Shown: one piece after another, positions 9,791-20,394 of the stretch
Numbering within the stretch: the first letter of the stretch is position 1
Layout: each line of letters opens with the position of its first letter
NCBI GenBank assembly: GCA_947455455.1
Contig: CANGOE010000008.1
Location: 1 to 56,164 of the forward strand
Direction of reading: 5' to 3'
From: Hyphomicrobiales bacterium
GTDB lineage: Bacteria; Pseudomonadota; Alphaproteobacteria; Rhizobiales; Beijerinckiaceae
DNA: 56,164 nucleotides
Notes under the pieces: generated by a model
Told to the model about the DNA's origin: nothing
The model's database searches: none
What the model saw: the letters and a program-made list of their open reading frames with translations, nothing else
Made by a program: the position numbers and the translations under genes

Positions 9791-11827
9791 ATGAGCGAAG
9801 ACAGCAATAAACCGCCATCGATTAATCTGGAAGAACTCGAACGCCAGTTGCGTGAGGCTTTGTCGCGCCGGTCATCATCATCCGACCCTGCCAACAGCGC
9901 CGGCAACAATGAAGATCCCTTGTCGATGCTGGCCCGTCTGGTTGAATATGAAGGGGCAAGCAAACAGGCTCAGGCACAGCCAGCTCCGCCTGTGTCGGCG
10001 CCGTCCTATGCGCCGTCCGAGCCTGCACAGTCTGTGCAAGCGCCTTCCTACCCCGATCCCGCTTATCAGCCGCCAGCCGGTTGGCAACCCTTTGTCGAAC
10101 AAACACCTGTCGAGCCTCTGGCCACTTATCAGGCCCATGATCATCTGGTGTTCGATCCCAACCAACATGCCGCTTTGAATGACCCGCGAGTACCGCGTGC
10201 GGTCGAGCCTCCTTCTGCGCCGCCCGTCTATGCGCCCTATGTGCCACAAACAGCGCCGTCCTCGCCCTATGAGACCCAGTCCGAGCCGGTCGAACCGCAG
10301 GCACGCGCTGAATCAGCTCCTTATTACAGCGGAGCAAGCGCGGTTTCCGGTGTGGAAGCCCAATTTGCGCCACATCCGGTCTCCACCCAGCCAGAGGCCT
10401 ACACCGGGCAGGCCCCTGAGGCCCCGCGTGATTATTTCACCCAGAGCCAGCCGGTATCCCCCTCTGCGCCGGACCAAACGGTTTATGAGCCGAAGGCCTA
10501 TCAACCGCACCGGACCGAAACGGCGACCCATGATATTCTGGCGCTGTCGCCGTCCGAAATCCGTCCGTCGTCGGATCTTGCCGCACTGAATGGGCTTTAT
10601 AGCCAAAGCCGCCCCGGTCACGAACCCGTGGCAGAGCACTCTTCGGCCTATGCAAGTCCGCAACTGGCCCCGCAACCGGCCCCGCAAACTCCCGAACAGC
10701 GCAGTGCCGCCGATCGTGCGTTGGTCTATGCGGCGGCTTTTCCTGAACAGCCCAGCCAGTCGAGCCAATGGGCTTCGGAGCAGACCCAAGGGGTCGGCTT
10801 GTCCTATTCCGAGGCCGAAGCCAATCTGGGGGCAGAACAACGCCCCGTCGAACCACCCAAAAAGGGTCAAGGCAAGGGCATGATGATCCTGCTTGGTCTG
10901 ATTGTCGTGATGGCGGGCGGTTTTGGTCTGGCCGCTTATTTGCGCAACGAGGGGGCGAGGGTCCCCAGTGGTGCGCCGCCGGTTATCTCGGCTGATAAAA
11001 ACCCTGTCAAAGTGGTTCCGGCCAATCCGGGCGGTACGGAAGTCCCCAATCAGGGGGCGGCGATCTACCAGCCCAGCAAGCCTGAAGATGCCAAGGATGC
11101 CAAAGTCGTTTCAACCGATGAAAAGCCTGTCGATATCAGTGCGGCTCCGCGTCCTCCCGGATCGCCGCTGATCGGCGAGCCGAAGAAAATCCGCACGGTG
11201 ACGGTACGTCCCGATGGCACTCTGGTGGAAGAAAATATTGTGGCCGCTGGTTCGCCTGTGCCCAACAGTGCCGCCGTACCGCGTGCGGCACCATCCATGG
11301 TAACAGTGATGCCACCACCGGCGGCCCCGCCCGTGGCTGTGCCACCGCCCGCAACAGCCCAGCCTGCCAATCCGCCCGCCGCGCAAGTGACTGCCGGTGC
11401 CAGTGCTGTCCGCGTCATGCCTCCGATGCGCCCGCAAGCGGCGGAACCTGTATCCACACCGCCTGTTGCCGCACCCTCTGCCCGTGCAACTGCGCCAACG
11501 CCTTCTGCCACCCCAGCGGCAACTCCTGCACCTGCTCCAACTCCTGCACCTGCCACCGCTGATACAGCTGATCGTTCGCCCACCGGTGATTATGGCGTCC
11601 AATTCAGCGCACCCGCCACCGAGGCCGAGGCCCGCAATGCGATTGTCGCACTCAAACGCTCCTATGCTTCCATACTGGATGGGGTCCCGATCGCCTCGCA
11701 AAAGGCCGAGAACAATGGCCGCACCATCTTCCGTGTCCGCGCCGTTGGTTTGAACCGCGAGGAAGCGATTTCGATCTGCGAGAAGATCAAGTCCTCCGGT
11801 GGCCAGTGCTTTGTGGCAAGGAATTGA
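9791..11827 (+). CDS. SPOR domain membrane protein, long Pro/Ala-rich
   Basis: A 678-residue single-pass protein. Residues 1 to about 375 are low-complexity and rich in Pro, Ala, Gln and Ser. One transmembrane helix lies at about 378-400 (MMILLGLIVVMAGGFGLAAYL). A second low-complexity stretch follows, then a C-terminal SPOR domain of about 75 residues (DYGVQFSAPATEAEARNAI onward), ending ICEKIKSSGGQCFVARN. SPOR domains bind denuded septal peptidoglycan, so a role at the division site is likely. The topology predicts a cytoplasmic N-terminus and periplasmic SPOR. An in-frame TTG at 9779 is an alternative start. It sits between argS and nagZ, as in many alphaproteobacteria. Confidence 0.85.
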   Translation: MSEDSNKPPSINLEELERQLREALSRRSSSSDPANSAGNNEDPLSMLARLVEYEGASKQAQAQPAPPVSAPSYAPSEPAQSVQAPSYPDPAYQPPAGWQPFVEQTPVEPLATYQAHDHLVFDPNQHAALNDPRVPRAVEPPSAPPVYAPYVPQTAPSSPYETQSEPVEPQARAESAPYYSGASAVSGVEAQFAPHPVSTQPEAYTGQAPEAPRDYFTQSQPVSPSAPDQTVYEPKAYQPHRTETATHDILALSPSEIRPSSDLAALNGLYSQSRPGHEPVAEHSSAYASPQLAPQPAPQTPEQRSAADRALVYAAAFPEQPSQSSQWASEQTQGVGLSYSEAEANLGAEQRPVEPPKKGQGKGMMILLGLIVVMAGGFGLAAYLRNEGARVPSGAPPVISADKNPVKVVPANPGGTEVPNQGAAIYQPSKPEDAKDAKVVSTDEKPVDISAAPRPPGSPLIGEPKKIRTVTVRPDGTLVEENIVAAGSPVPNSAAVPRAAPSMVTVMPPPAAPPVAVPPPATAQPANPPAAQVTAGASAVRVMPPMRPQAAEPVSTPPVAAPSARATAPTPSATPAATPAPAPTPAPATADTADRSPTGDYGVQFSAPATEAEARNAIVALKRSYASILDGVPIASQKAENNGRTIFRVRAVGLNREEAISICEKIKSSGGQCFVARN

Positions 11828-11833
11828 TGGGTC

Positions 11834-12850
11834 ATGGCTGTTTCTGCCCTGATTGTCGGCGTATCCGGTCTGGTCCTGACGCAGGATGAGCAGGCTTTTC
11901 TGAAAGACTGCAATCCGTGGGGCTTGATCCTGTTCCGCCGCAATATCGATACGCCCCAGCAGGTGCTGGCTCTGACCGAGGCGTTTCGGGCCTGTGTCGG
12001 TCGCGCCGATGCCCCTGTGCTGGTCGATCAGGAAGGCGGGCGCGTCCAGAGGCTCGGTCCGCCGCATTGGCAGGCCTATCCGAAAGGCGAGGCCTATGGC
12101 CGTCTAGCGCTCAAGGATCTGGCCAAGGGCCGCGAGGCGGTTCGTCTGGGGGCGCGGCTTATTGCCCATGATCTGCATGCGGTTGGCATTACGGTTGATT
12201 GTTTGCCCGTGCTCGATGTGCCGGTCAAAGGGGCACATGATGTGATCGGGGATCGCGCTTACGGGCTGGATCCCGATCTGGTCGGGCTGATGGGCCGGTC
12301 TGCTTGCGAAGGCCTGTTGGCTGGTGGCGTTCTGCCTGTGATCAAACATATTCCCGGCCATGGACGGGCAGGGGCCGATTCCCATCTCGATCTGCCGGTT
12401 GTCACGGCCTCGAAGGCGCGATTGGCCCAGGATTTCAAACCGTTCCAGCTCAATGCCGATATGCCTTTGGCGATGACGGCGCACGTGGTCTATACCGCGC
12501 TAGATCGCACGGCACCAGCGACCACCTCGCGCAAGGTGATCCGTGGCACCATCCGCAAAACCATCGGGTTTGATGGCCTTTTGATGAGCGACGATGTCTC
12601 GATGCAGGCGCTCAGCGGCACGCTGGCCCAGCGCGCCGAAGCCTCCTTGAAAGCCGGATGCGATATTGTTTTGCATTGCAACGGCAAGATGGATGAAATG
12701 GTCGAGGTCGCCTCGGTCACCCCCAAACTGGCGGGGCGGTCGCTGATGCGGAGCAAAACCGCGCTTGGACGCTTGCTGAAAGTGGTCGAACCGATAGTAG
12801 CTGTGGATGCCCGCGCCAGATTGGCTTCCTTGCTTGCTTGTGATGCCTGA
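11834..12850 (+). CDS. nagZ: Beta-N-acetylhexosaminidase (NagZ family)
   Basis: A 338-residue glycoside hydrolase family 3 enzyme that removes GlcNAc from anhydro-muropeptides during cytoplasmic peptidoglycan recycling. The signature KHIPGHGRAGADSHLDLP and the loop with the nucleophile Asp (GLLMSDDVSM) are present. There is no signal peptide, as expected. It starts six bases after the SPOR-protein stop codon, so the two are probably co-transcribed. A hairpin lies between its stop codon and scpA. Confidence 0.94.
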   Translation: MAVSALIVGVSGLVLTQDEQAFLKDCNPWGLILFRRNIDTPQQVLALTEAFRACVGRADAPVLVDQEGGRVQRLGPPHWQAYPKGEAYGRLALKDLAKGREAVRLGARLIAHDLHAVGITVDCLPVLDVPVKGAHDVIGDRAYGLDPDLVGLMGRSACEGLLAGGVLPVIKHIPGHGRAGADSHLDLPVVTASKARLAQDFKPFQLNADMPLAMTAHVVYTALDRTAPATTSRKVIRGTIRKTIGFDGLLMSDDVSMQALSGTLAQRAEASLKAGCDIVLHCNGKMDEMVEVASVTPKLAGRSLMRSKTALGRLLKVVEPIVAVDARARLASLLACDA

Positions 12851-12861
12851 CATCGCCAGAC

Positions 12862-12885
12862 TCCTGATTCGGTAGCGAATCAGGA
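12862..12885 (+). promoter_or_regulatory. 10-bp hairpin that contains the scpA ribosome binding site
   Basis: TCCTGATTCG (12862-12871) pairs perfectly with CGAATCAGGA (12876-12885) around a GTAG loop. The AGGA Shine-Dalgarno of scpA (12882-12885) is inside the 3' arm, five bases before the ATG at 12891. The nagZ stop codon ends at 12850, 11 bases before the stem. A terminating nagZ ribosome could plausibly open it, which would couple scpA translation to nagZ. The structure is seen in the sequence; the coupling is inference. Confidence 0.6.
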
Positions 12886-12890
12886 ATATC

Positions 12891-13745
12891 ATGCGTCAAG
12901 AACTTGCCTTTGAAGACCCCCATATCCAGGTAGACCGCGGCGAAGCCGAGCCTGCGATGCTGGTGGATGTCGATGGTTATGCAGGCCCGCTGGATCTGTT
13001 GCTGGATCTCGCCCGCCGCCAGAAGGTCGATCTGCACAAGATTTCCGTCCTCGCATTGGCTAATCAATATCTGAGCTTTATCGAGACAGCGCGCCGGTTC
13101 CGGCTTGAACTGGCGGCCGATTATCTGGTGATGGCGGCTTGGCTGGCCTATTTGAAATCGCGACTTCTCCTGCCGGTGGTCGAAAAGGACAATGAGGAGC
13201 CCGCGGCCGATCTGGCGGTGCGTCTGGCCTTCCGCTTGCGCCGGTTGGAGGCCATGCGTCAGGCCTCTAAAATGCTGTTTGACCGCTCCCGTCATGGCCG
13301 CGACTTCTTTACCCGTGGGGCGCCGGAGCCTGTGGTGGTGTCCCGCCACATCCAATATTCGGCATCCATGTATGACCTGCTCAAATCCTATGCCGATCAG
13401 CGGCAGGTTCGGGCCCTGTCGCGCATTACCTTTGTGAAGCGCTTTGTCTGGTCCTTGCCGGAAGCGCGTGCCGCACTGGAGCGTTTGCTGGGTGAAAGCA
13501 CCCATTGGGCCGCTTTGGATGATTATCTGATCCAGTTTGTCGTCGAACCGCATATGCGCGCCACTGTGCGGGCCTCGTCCTTTTCCGCGACCCTTGAAAT
13601 GGTGCGCGAAGGCGTGATCGATGTCCGGCAGGATGCCGCTTTTGCCCCACTGCAGGTGCGCGGACGTGTGGCAGGCGGGCCGCGAATGGGCGAAACCCAG
13701 CCTTTGACGGTGGCAGACGAGGGGCGTAAAGGCGAGGCCGCCTGA
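12891..13745 (+). CDS. scpA: Segregation and condensation protein A
   Basis: A 284-residue kleisin subunit of the SMC-ScpAB condensin-like complex, which compacts and segregates the chromosome. The N-terminal SMC-binding part is recognisable (DGYAGPLDLLLDLARRQKVD, then KISVLALANQYL), and a winged-helix-like C-terminus (ATLEMVREGVIDVRQDAAFAP) is present. The ATG at 12891 has AGGA in a hairpin just upstream. The stop overlaps the scpB start by one base (TGATG), which implies translational coupling. Confidence 0.93.
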   Translation: MRQELAFEDPHIQVDRGEAEPAMLVDVDGYAGPLDLLLDLARRQKVDLHKISVLALANQYLSFIETARRFRLELAADYLVMAAWLAYLKSRLLLPVVEKDNEEPAADLAVRLAFRLRRLEAMRQASKMLFDRSRHGRDFFTRGAPEPVVVSRHIQYSASMYDLLKSYADQRQVRALSRITFVKRFVWSLPEARAALERLLGESTHWAALDDYLIQFVVEPHMRATVRASSFSATLEMVREGVIDVRQDAAFAPLQVRGRVAGGPRMGETQPLTVADEGRKGEAA

Positions 13746-14521
13746 TGACCACGCACGATTTGGAAGAATTCAGGCAGACCCATCGGCGCGAGGAAACGCC
13801 GGAAAACAAGCTGTTGCGCGAGGCCACCCGTGTGATCGAGGCCCTGTTGTTTGCCTCGTCCCATCCGTTGAGCGAGGAGGTCTTGCAAACCCGCTTGCCT
13901 GTGGCTTTGCCCATTGGCCGGGTGCTGGAGGCGTTACAGGCCGATTATCGCAATCGTGGCGTGCAATTGGTGCGGTTGGCCGGTGGCTGGATGTTCCGTA
14001 CCGCCGAGGATTTGGGTTATCTTTTGTCGCGTGAAGCGCATGAAACGCGCAAATTGTCCCGTGCGGCGCTCGAAACCCTGTCGGTCATTGCCTATCACCA
14101 ACCGGTGACACGGGCCGAAATCGAGGATATTCGCGGCGTTTCGATCCATCGCGGCACGTTGGATGCCTTGCTCGAAACCGGCTGGATTCGCCTGCGTGGC
14201 CGCCGCCGCACGCCGGGCCGTCCGGTCACCTATGGCACAACCGAGCATTTCCTGATCCATTTCGGCCTCGAATCCATCTCCGATCTGCCCGGTCTTGATG
14301 ATCTCAAAGGCGCAGGTTTTCTGGATGGCCGTCTGCCGCAGGGCTTCAGCGTGCCGATGCCGTCCGACAGTCCCGATCTGACCGATGACGAGGATCCCTT
14401 GGGCGAGGATCTGTTCACCGCTATGGCCGAAGAATTGGTGGCGGCAGAGGATGCGCCACTCGATGATGGGGATGATCAGGCAATCGACGTCACGCCTTCA
14501 TCCTTGGCCGATAGCCACTAA
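13745..14521 (+). CDS. scpB: Segregation and condensation protein B
   Basis: A 258-residue partner of ScpA, made of two winged-helix domains (about 20-110 and 110-190). The diagnostic run is LSRAALETLSVIAYHQPVTR followed by EIEDIRGVS. The C-terminal 60 residues are acidic and probably disordered. It overlaps scpA by one base. A 135-bp gap to tatA holds a small hairpin (14614-14637) and no recognisable gene. Confidence 0.93.
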   Translation: MTTHDLEEFRQTHRREETPENKLLREATRVIEALLFASSHPLSEEVLQTRLPVALPIGRVLEALQADYRNRGVQLVRLAGGWMFRTAEDLGYLLSREAHETRKLSRAALETLSVIAYHQPVTRAEIEDIRGVSIHRGTLDALLETGWIRLRGRRRTPGRPVTYGTTEHFLIHFGLESISDLPGLDDLKGAGFLDGRLPQGFSVPMPSDSPDLTDDEDPLGEDLFTAMAEELVAAEDAPLDDGDDQAIDVTPSSLADSH

Positions 14522-14656
14522 CGGCGTGCTTGTGCCATTGTTTTATCGAAATGATGATGAAGTTCTTGTTTTTATGCGCTCGTCCTTCTAGGGTCTTGCG
14601 CATGGATTGACCAAAGCCGCCTTCATAGGCGTGGCTTGAGATGATGGAGATTGATC

Positions 14657-14947
14657 ATGGGAAGTGTCAGCATTTGGCACTGGATTGTCGTCGGTATTGT
14701 CGTGATGCTGTTGTTCGGCCGTGGCAAGATTTCCGATCTGATGGGTGATGTGGCCAAGGGCATCAAATCCTTCAAAAAAGGCATGGCCGATGACGAGGCC
14801 GAGAACAAGCCAGCCGCAACTGTGCCTGTCGATCCGGCCCGTGTGGCCGAGCAGGCTCCTGCGGCCGCAACGGCCCATGCAGAACCTGCACCGGCTCCCC
14901 AGCCCGCACCTGCCCACCCTGCCGAGCCGACCAAAGCCACCTCGTAA
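14657..14947 (+). CDS. tatA: Sec-independent translocase protein TatA
   Basis: A 96-residue pore-forming Tat subunit for export of folded proteins. The N-terminal helix ([16 protein letters not shown]) leads into the FGRGK hinge and an amphipathic helix ([16 protein letters not shown]). The tail is Ala/Pro-rich and likely disordered. The ATG at 14657 is chosen because GGAGA lies six bases upstream; a TTG two codons earlier is also in frame. It is first in a tatABC set. Confidence 0.93.
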   Translation: MGSVSIWHWIVVGIVVMLLFGRGKISDLMGDVAKGIKSFKKGMADDEAENKPAATVPVDPARVAEQAPAAATAHAEPAPAPQPAPAHPAEPTKATS

Positions 14948-14978
14948 CAATGTGGCTTAAGCCTCTTACCGGATACTG

Positions 14979-15488
14979 ATGATGCTGGATTTTGGTGCTG
15001 GAGAACTGGTGGTCATTGGTGTTGTGGCGCTTGTCGCCATTGGCCCCAAGGAGTTGCCCGGCGTTCTGCGCGCTGTCGGCAAGTCGGTTGGCAAATTGCG
15101 CCGGATGGCCGGTGATTTCCAGAACCAGTTCAGCGATGCGATGCGCGATATGGAACTGGAAGAGGCCCGTAAGAAGGTCGAGGAAATGGGCAAGCAGATG
15201 TCCGATACTGTGGCCGAGGCCACAAAAGATTCTGCTGTGCATATCGATACCTATCTGGCTGAAACGGCTTCCGCCTCCAGCCCTGCCGCTGATCCGGTGA
15301 CACCGGCAACGCCTGATCTGCCACCGGTTCCCGAAATTGCGGCTGTGACCAGCGAACAGATTCTGGCCAATGTCGAAGCCAGTGTCGCCGCTATTCCTGC
15401 CGCCCCCGTTACGGCAGTGAGTGCGCCGGAAGCCCAACCGCAACTGGCATTGGATGCGACACCACCGGCCCCCAAGAGTGCAAGCTGA
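14979..15488 (+). CDS. tatB: Sec-independent translocase protein TatB
   Basis: A 169-residue Tat receptor subunit. It has the short N-terminal membrane helix with the conserved Glu (FGAGELVVIGVVALVAIGPKELP), then an amphipathic helix (LRAVGKSVGKLRRMAGDF), a charged helical middle and a long Pro/Ala tail. An in-frame second ATG at 14982 is an alternative start. The stop codon overlaps tatC by one base (TGATG). Confidence 0.93.
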   Translation: MMLDFGAGELVVIGVVALVAIGPKELPGVLRAVGKSVGKLRRMAGDFQNQFSDAMRDMELEEARKKVEEMGKQMSDTVAEATKDSAVHIDTYLAETASASSPAADPVTPATPDLPPVPEIAAVTSEQILANVEASVAAIPAAPVTAVSAPEAQPQLALDATPPAPKSAS

Positions 15489-16297
15489 TGAGCACGGAAG
15501 ACGATATCGAGGCCTCCCGCGCCCCTTTGCTTGAGCATTTGATCGAGTTGCGCGCACGCCTCATCCGCTCGCTGGCGGCGTTCATCGTGATGTTTGTGAT
15601 CAGCTTTGCGTTCGCCAAGGAAATCTACAATCTGCTGATCTTTCCTTATGTCATGGCGGCAGGCGATGGTGCACAGATCAAGCTGATCTATACCGCACCG
15701 CTCGAATATCTGTTTACGCAGATCAAGATTGCCGTGTTTGGGGCTTCGTTCTTCTCGTTTCCGGTCATTGCGACCCAGATTTATAAATTTGTGGCCCCCG
15801 GCCTCTATCGTGATGAGAAAGAGGCGTTCCGGCCCTATTTGATTGCCACTCCCGTGCTGTTTTTGATCGGAGCCAGCGTGGTTTTTTTCATTGCCATGCC
15901 GGTGGTGATGCAGTTTTCCATCGGCATGCAACAGGCGGCGGGTGAACATTCCGCGGCCATCGAATTGTTGCCCAAGGTCAGTGAATATCTGTCTTTGATC
16001 ATGACGTTGATCTTCGCCTTCGGGATTACGTTCCAGTTGCCGGTGGTGCTGACCCTTCTGGCGCGGGCCGGCTTTATCGATGCGGCATTTCTGCGTGAAA
16101 AGCGGCGTTATGCGATTGTGCTGGTGTTTGTGGTTGCCGCCGTGTTGACCCCGCCCGATGTGATCAGCCAGTTGTCCTTGGCAATTCCGGCCTATTTCCT
16201 TTACGAGTTTTCCATTCTCGCAGTGGTCATGGTCGAGCGCAAGCGGGAGCCCAAAGAAGAACCTGCTGGCAGTGATGTCACGCCTTCTTCCTCGTAA
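15488..16297 (+). CDS. tatC: Sec-independent translocase protein TatC
   Basis: A 269-residue polytopic core of the twin-arginine translocase that recognises the RR signal peptide. The N-terminal signature (PLLEHLIELRARLIRSLAAF) and six hydrophobic segments are visible, including LIMTLIFAFGITFQLPVVL and the loop ALREKRRYAIV-like region at 16090. It is translationally coupled to tatB. The C-terminus is a short charged tail. Confidence 0.96.
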   Translation: MSTEDDIEASRAPLLEHLIELRARLIRSLAAFIVMFVISFAFAKEIYNLLIFPYVMAAGDGAQIKLIYTAPLEYLFTQIKIAVFGASFFSFPVIATQIYKFVAPGLYRDEKEAFRPYLIATPVLFLIGASVVFFIAMPVVMQFSIGMQQAAGEHSAAIELLPKVSEYLSLIMTLIFAFGITFQLPVVLTLLARAGFIDAAFLREKRRYAIVLVFVVAAVLTPPDVISQLSLAIPAYFLYEFSILAVVMVERKREPKEEPAGSDVTPSSS

Positions 16298-17635
<1,338 letters not shown>

Positions 17636-17636
17636 T

Positions 17637-18392
17637 ATGCGTATTCTGGTCACCAATGATGACGGTATCCATGCTCCTGGCCTTTTGGTGGCAGAACGCA
17701 TAGCGCAGGCTTTGTCGGCCGATGTCTGGACGGTTGCCCCGGAAAGCGACCAGTCCGGCGTGGCCCATTCGCTGTCGTTGAACGAGCCGTTGCGCCTGCG
17801 TGATGCCGGCCATCAACGCTTTGCCGTCAAAGGCACGCCGACCGATTGCGTGATCATGGCCCTGAAACATGTCATGCCATCGCCGCCCGATCTGATCCTG
17901 TCCGGCATCAATCGCGGCCAGAATGCGGCCGAGGATGTGACCTATTCCGGTACCGTTGCCGCCGCCATGGAAGGCACGATCTTGGGTATTCCGTCGATTG
18001 CACTGTCGCAATGCTACGGCCCGGGTGGGCGCGAGAATATTTTCTGGACCTGCGGCGAGCATCACGGGCCGGGTATTATCAAAAAAATCCTCGATATCGG
18101 GATCGAGCCGGGGATATTGGTCAATGTGAATTTCCCGTCTTGTGCACCCGAAGATGTGCAGGGAATGGCGGTCACGCATCAGGGCCGGCGCGATGCGTCC
18201 TTCCTGAAAATCGATGCCCGCGAGGATGGGCGCAGTATTCCTTATTACTGGATCGGCTTTACCCGCAGCAGTTTCGCGCTCGGCCATGGCACGGATCTGG
18301 AAGCGCTGTCGGAAAAGAAGATTTCCGTAACCCCCTTGCGGCTGAACCTGACAGACGAGCCGAGCGTGACCCGCTTTGCGGCCCATTTCTGA
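17637..18392 (+). CDS. surE: 5'/3'-nucleotidase SurE
   Basis: A 251-residue metal-dependent phosphatase that hydrolyses nucleoside monophosphates. The N-terminal MRILVTNDDGIHAPG carries the Asp pair that binds the metal; VAPESDQSGVAHS and LILSGINRGQNAAED are further family blocks. It follows serS with one base between them and precedes pcm and nlpD. The order surE-pcm-nlpD is shared with Escherichia coli. Confidence 0.96.
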   Translation: MRILVTNDDGIHAPGLLVAERIAQALSADVWTVAPESDQSGVAHSLSLNEPLRLRDAGHQRFAVKGTPTDCVIMALKHVMPSPPDLILSGINRGQNAAEDVTYSGTVAAAMEGTILGIPSIALSQCYGPGGRENIFWTCGEHHGPGIIKKILDIGIEPGILVNVNFPSCAPEDVQGMAVTHQGRRDASFLKIDAREDGRSIPYYWIGFTRSSFALGHGTDLEALSEKKISVTPLRLNLTDEPSVTRFAAHF

Positions 18393-18408
18393 CGGGAATG
18401 GTGGCAGG

Positions 18409-19077
18409 GTGACCCCGATCGAGTCCCGTCCCATCGGCAAGAGTGACGAGGCAAAATTTGCCTTTTTGCTGTCGATGCGGGAGAGGGGGCTGATCAACAC
18501 CGATCTGATGCGGATTTTCGAGATGATCCCGCGTTCGCGCTTTGTGTCGCAACGCTATGGCGATCTGGCTTTGCATGATTCCAGCCTGCCGATTGCCTGC
18601 GGCCAAACCATCGGCGCGCCGTCCTCATTGTTGTTGATGCTGTCGGCCCTTGCGCCGGAGCCGTCCCATACCGTTCTGGAAGTCGGCACCGGTACCGGCT
18701 TCGGCACGGCCATCCTGTCGCGTCTGGCCGCGCAGGTGATTTCGGTCGAACGGTTCCGCGCTTTGGGGATCGAGGCACGGATGCGGTTGCGTGGCCTGTC
18801 GATCACCAATACCACGGTCATTCATGGCGACGGCACTGAAGGGGTGAGCGATTTTGCGCCTTTCGATCGTATACTGGTCGATGCCTCGTTTGACGCGCCG
18901 CCTTTGGCCCTGTTGGGGCAGTTGGTGCCCGGCGGCCGCATGGTGGGTGTGCGCCGTATCAACGGCGCCGGGCGTATGGCCACCTATGTGATGGATCCGG
19001 TCAGCGGCATTGTCGAAACGCTGGGCGCGCCGATTACCTTGCCGATGCTGATCGGCGGCATGTCGCAAATGCTCTGA
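18409..19077 (+). CDS. pcm: Protein-L-isoaspartate O-methyltransferase
   Basis: About 222 residues, a SAM-dependent methyltransferase that starts repair of isoaspartyl residues in damaged proteins. The family start FEMIPRSRFVSQRY and the SAM-binding loop (VLEVGTGTGFGTAILSRLA) are clear. No ATG is available; the GTG at 18409 is chosen because it lies just after the surE stop and gives a normal length. A TTG at 18376 would overlap surE. The exact start is uncertain. Confidence 0.9.
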   Translation: MTPIESRPIGKSDEAKFAFLLSMRERGLINTDLMRIFEMIPRSRFVSQRYGDLALHDSSLPIACGQTIGAPSSLLLMLSALAPEPSHTVLEVGTGTGFGTAILSRLAAQVISVERFRALGIEARMRLRGLSITNTTVIHGDGTEGVSDFAPFDRILVDASFDAPPLALLGQLVPGGRMVGVRRINGAGRMATYVMDPVSGIVETLGAPITLPMLIGGMSQML

Positions 19078-19180
19078 AAGTGCCGTGATAAAATTGTCGG
19101 CCACTCTCCTTTTGATAGGAACTCTTTTTTAACTTCATCCCCGCTATAGTTGGACATGTAATGAGTGTTTCAACTTGCGG

Positions 19181-20377
19181 ATGGGCTTCGGCATGGTGAG
19201 GTTTTCGTCTGTTTCTCTCAAGACAGTCAGCCGGATTGTTCTGGTTGTGGCTGTTACCGGTTCGGTTGTGGGGTGTGGTTCCGATGCAATGCGCGTCGAT
19301 GAAGCCTCGCTGGCCAATCCTTTCTCCGGTTCGGCCCGTTTCGGCCGTTCCGGCCAGCCTGTGCAGACCGCGCAATCGGGTTATTCCCCCATGGCCGTTT
19401 CTTCGGGCGCCGCGCCGACCGGCGGGGTGCAAAGCGCTCCGCTCTCGCCACCGTCCGGCTCGCCCGTTGTGTCCCAATCCGCTCCGATGAAAGCCGTGGC
19501 CGTTGCCGCTCCCAAAGCCGAGCCCAAACTGGTGGCACCCAACACCTTGACTGTGGCCAAAGGCGATACGGTCAAAAGTGTGGCAAATCGTTTGGGTCTG
19601 TCCGAACAGGCCGTTGTTGCGGCCAATAACAACAAGACCAAGTTGAAGCCCGGCACGGTCCTGACCCTTGCCGCGCCAGCGGTTGCTCCGCAAAAGCCTT
19701 TCGCCGTGGCCGAGCCAGCGCCTGCGGCAAAACCAGCCGTTCAGTCTCCGCAAACCAAGCAGGCTGTCGCCGCCACTGCGCCCGAACCCGCTGTCGATCC
19801 GAAAGCCAAGGCCAAAGCCGATAAAGCCGCCGCAGATAAAGCGGCCGTCGACAAAAAAGCGCCGGACGCAAAAGCAGTCGCCGAAGTCAAACCAGCCGTC
19901 GAGCCAAAGCCCGCCAAAGGGGCCAAACAGCCTGTCGCCGAAGCGCAAGTTGAAACAACCGCAACGGTTGCGACCCATGCCGAGCCGACAGCGCCCGCAC
20001 CGGCAGAATTCCGTTGGCCTGCGCGCGGCCATATCCTGAAAAGTTTCGGTGAAAAGGCCGGAGAAAAGAGCGACGGCATCAATATCGCTCTGCCCGAAGG
20101 GACCCCGATCAAAGCTGCCGAAAACGGTGTCGTGGCCTATGCAGGTAACGAGTTGAAGGGCTATGGCAATCTGGTTCTGGTGCGTCACGACAACGGTTTT
20201 GTCTCGGCCTATGCCAATAATTCCGAGTTGAAGGTCAAAAAAGGCGATCTCGTCAAGCGCGGTCAGGTGATTGCCGCTTCGGGCCAGACCGGCAATGTCT
20301 CGTCTCCGCAATTGCATTTCGAATTGCGCAAGGGTTCGACACCGGTTGATCCGATGGGTTTCCTGTCCGGCAACTGA
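19181..20377 (+). CDS. nlpD: NlpD-like lipoprotein: LysM plus degenerate M23 (LytM) domain
   Basis: About 398 residues. A lipoprotein signal ends in a lipobox (SVVGC), followed by a Pro/Ala-rich linker, one LysM peptidoglycan-binding motif (LTVAKGDTVKSVANRLG), a Lys/Ala-rich linker, and a C-terminal LytM domain starting at FRWPARGHILKSFG. The zinc site looks dead: the usual HxGID reads SDGIN, YAH reads YAN and HLH reads QLH. Degenerate LytM factors such as NlpD activate cell-wall amidases rather than cut peptidoglycan, and the surE-pcm neighbourhood supports this. The start could also be the ATG at 19193. Confidence 0.88.
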   Translation: MGFGMVRFSSVSLKTVSRIVLVVAVTGSVVGCGSDAMRVDEASLANPFSGSARFGRSGQPVQTAQSGYSPMAVSSGAAPTGGVQSAPLSPPSGSPVVSQSAPMKAVAVAAPKAEPKLVAPNTLTVAKGDTVKSVANRLGLSEQAVVAANNNKTKLKPGTVLTLAAPAVAPQKPFAVAEPAPAAKPAVQSPQTKQAVAATAPEPAVDPKAKAKADKAAADKAAVDKKAPDAKAVAEVKPAVEPKPAKGAKQPVAEAQVETTATVATHAEPTAPAPAEFRWPARGHILKSFGEKAGEKSDGINIALPEGTPIKAAENGVVAYAGNELKGYGNLVLVRHDNGFVSAYANNSELKVKKGDLVKRGQVIAASGQTGNVSSPQLHFELRKGSTPVDPMGFLSGN

Positions 20378-20394
20378 TGGATTTCAAACAATCA

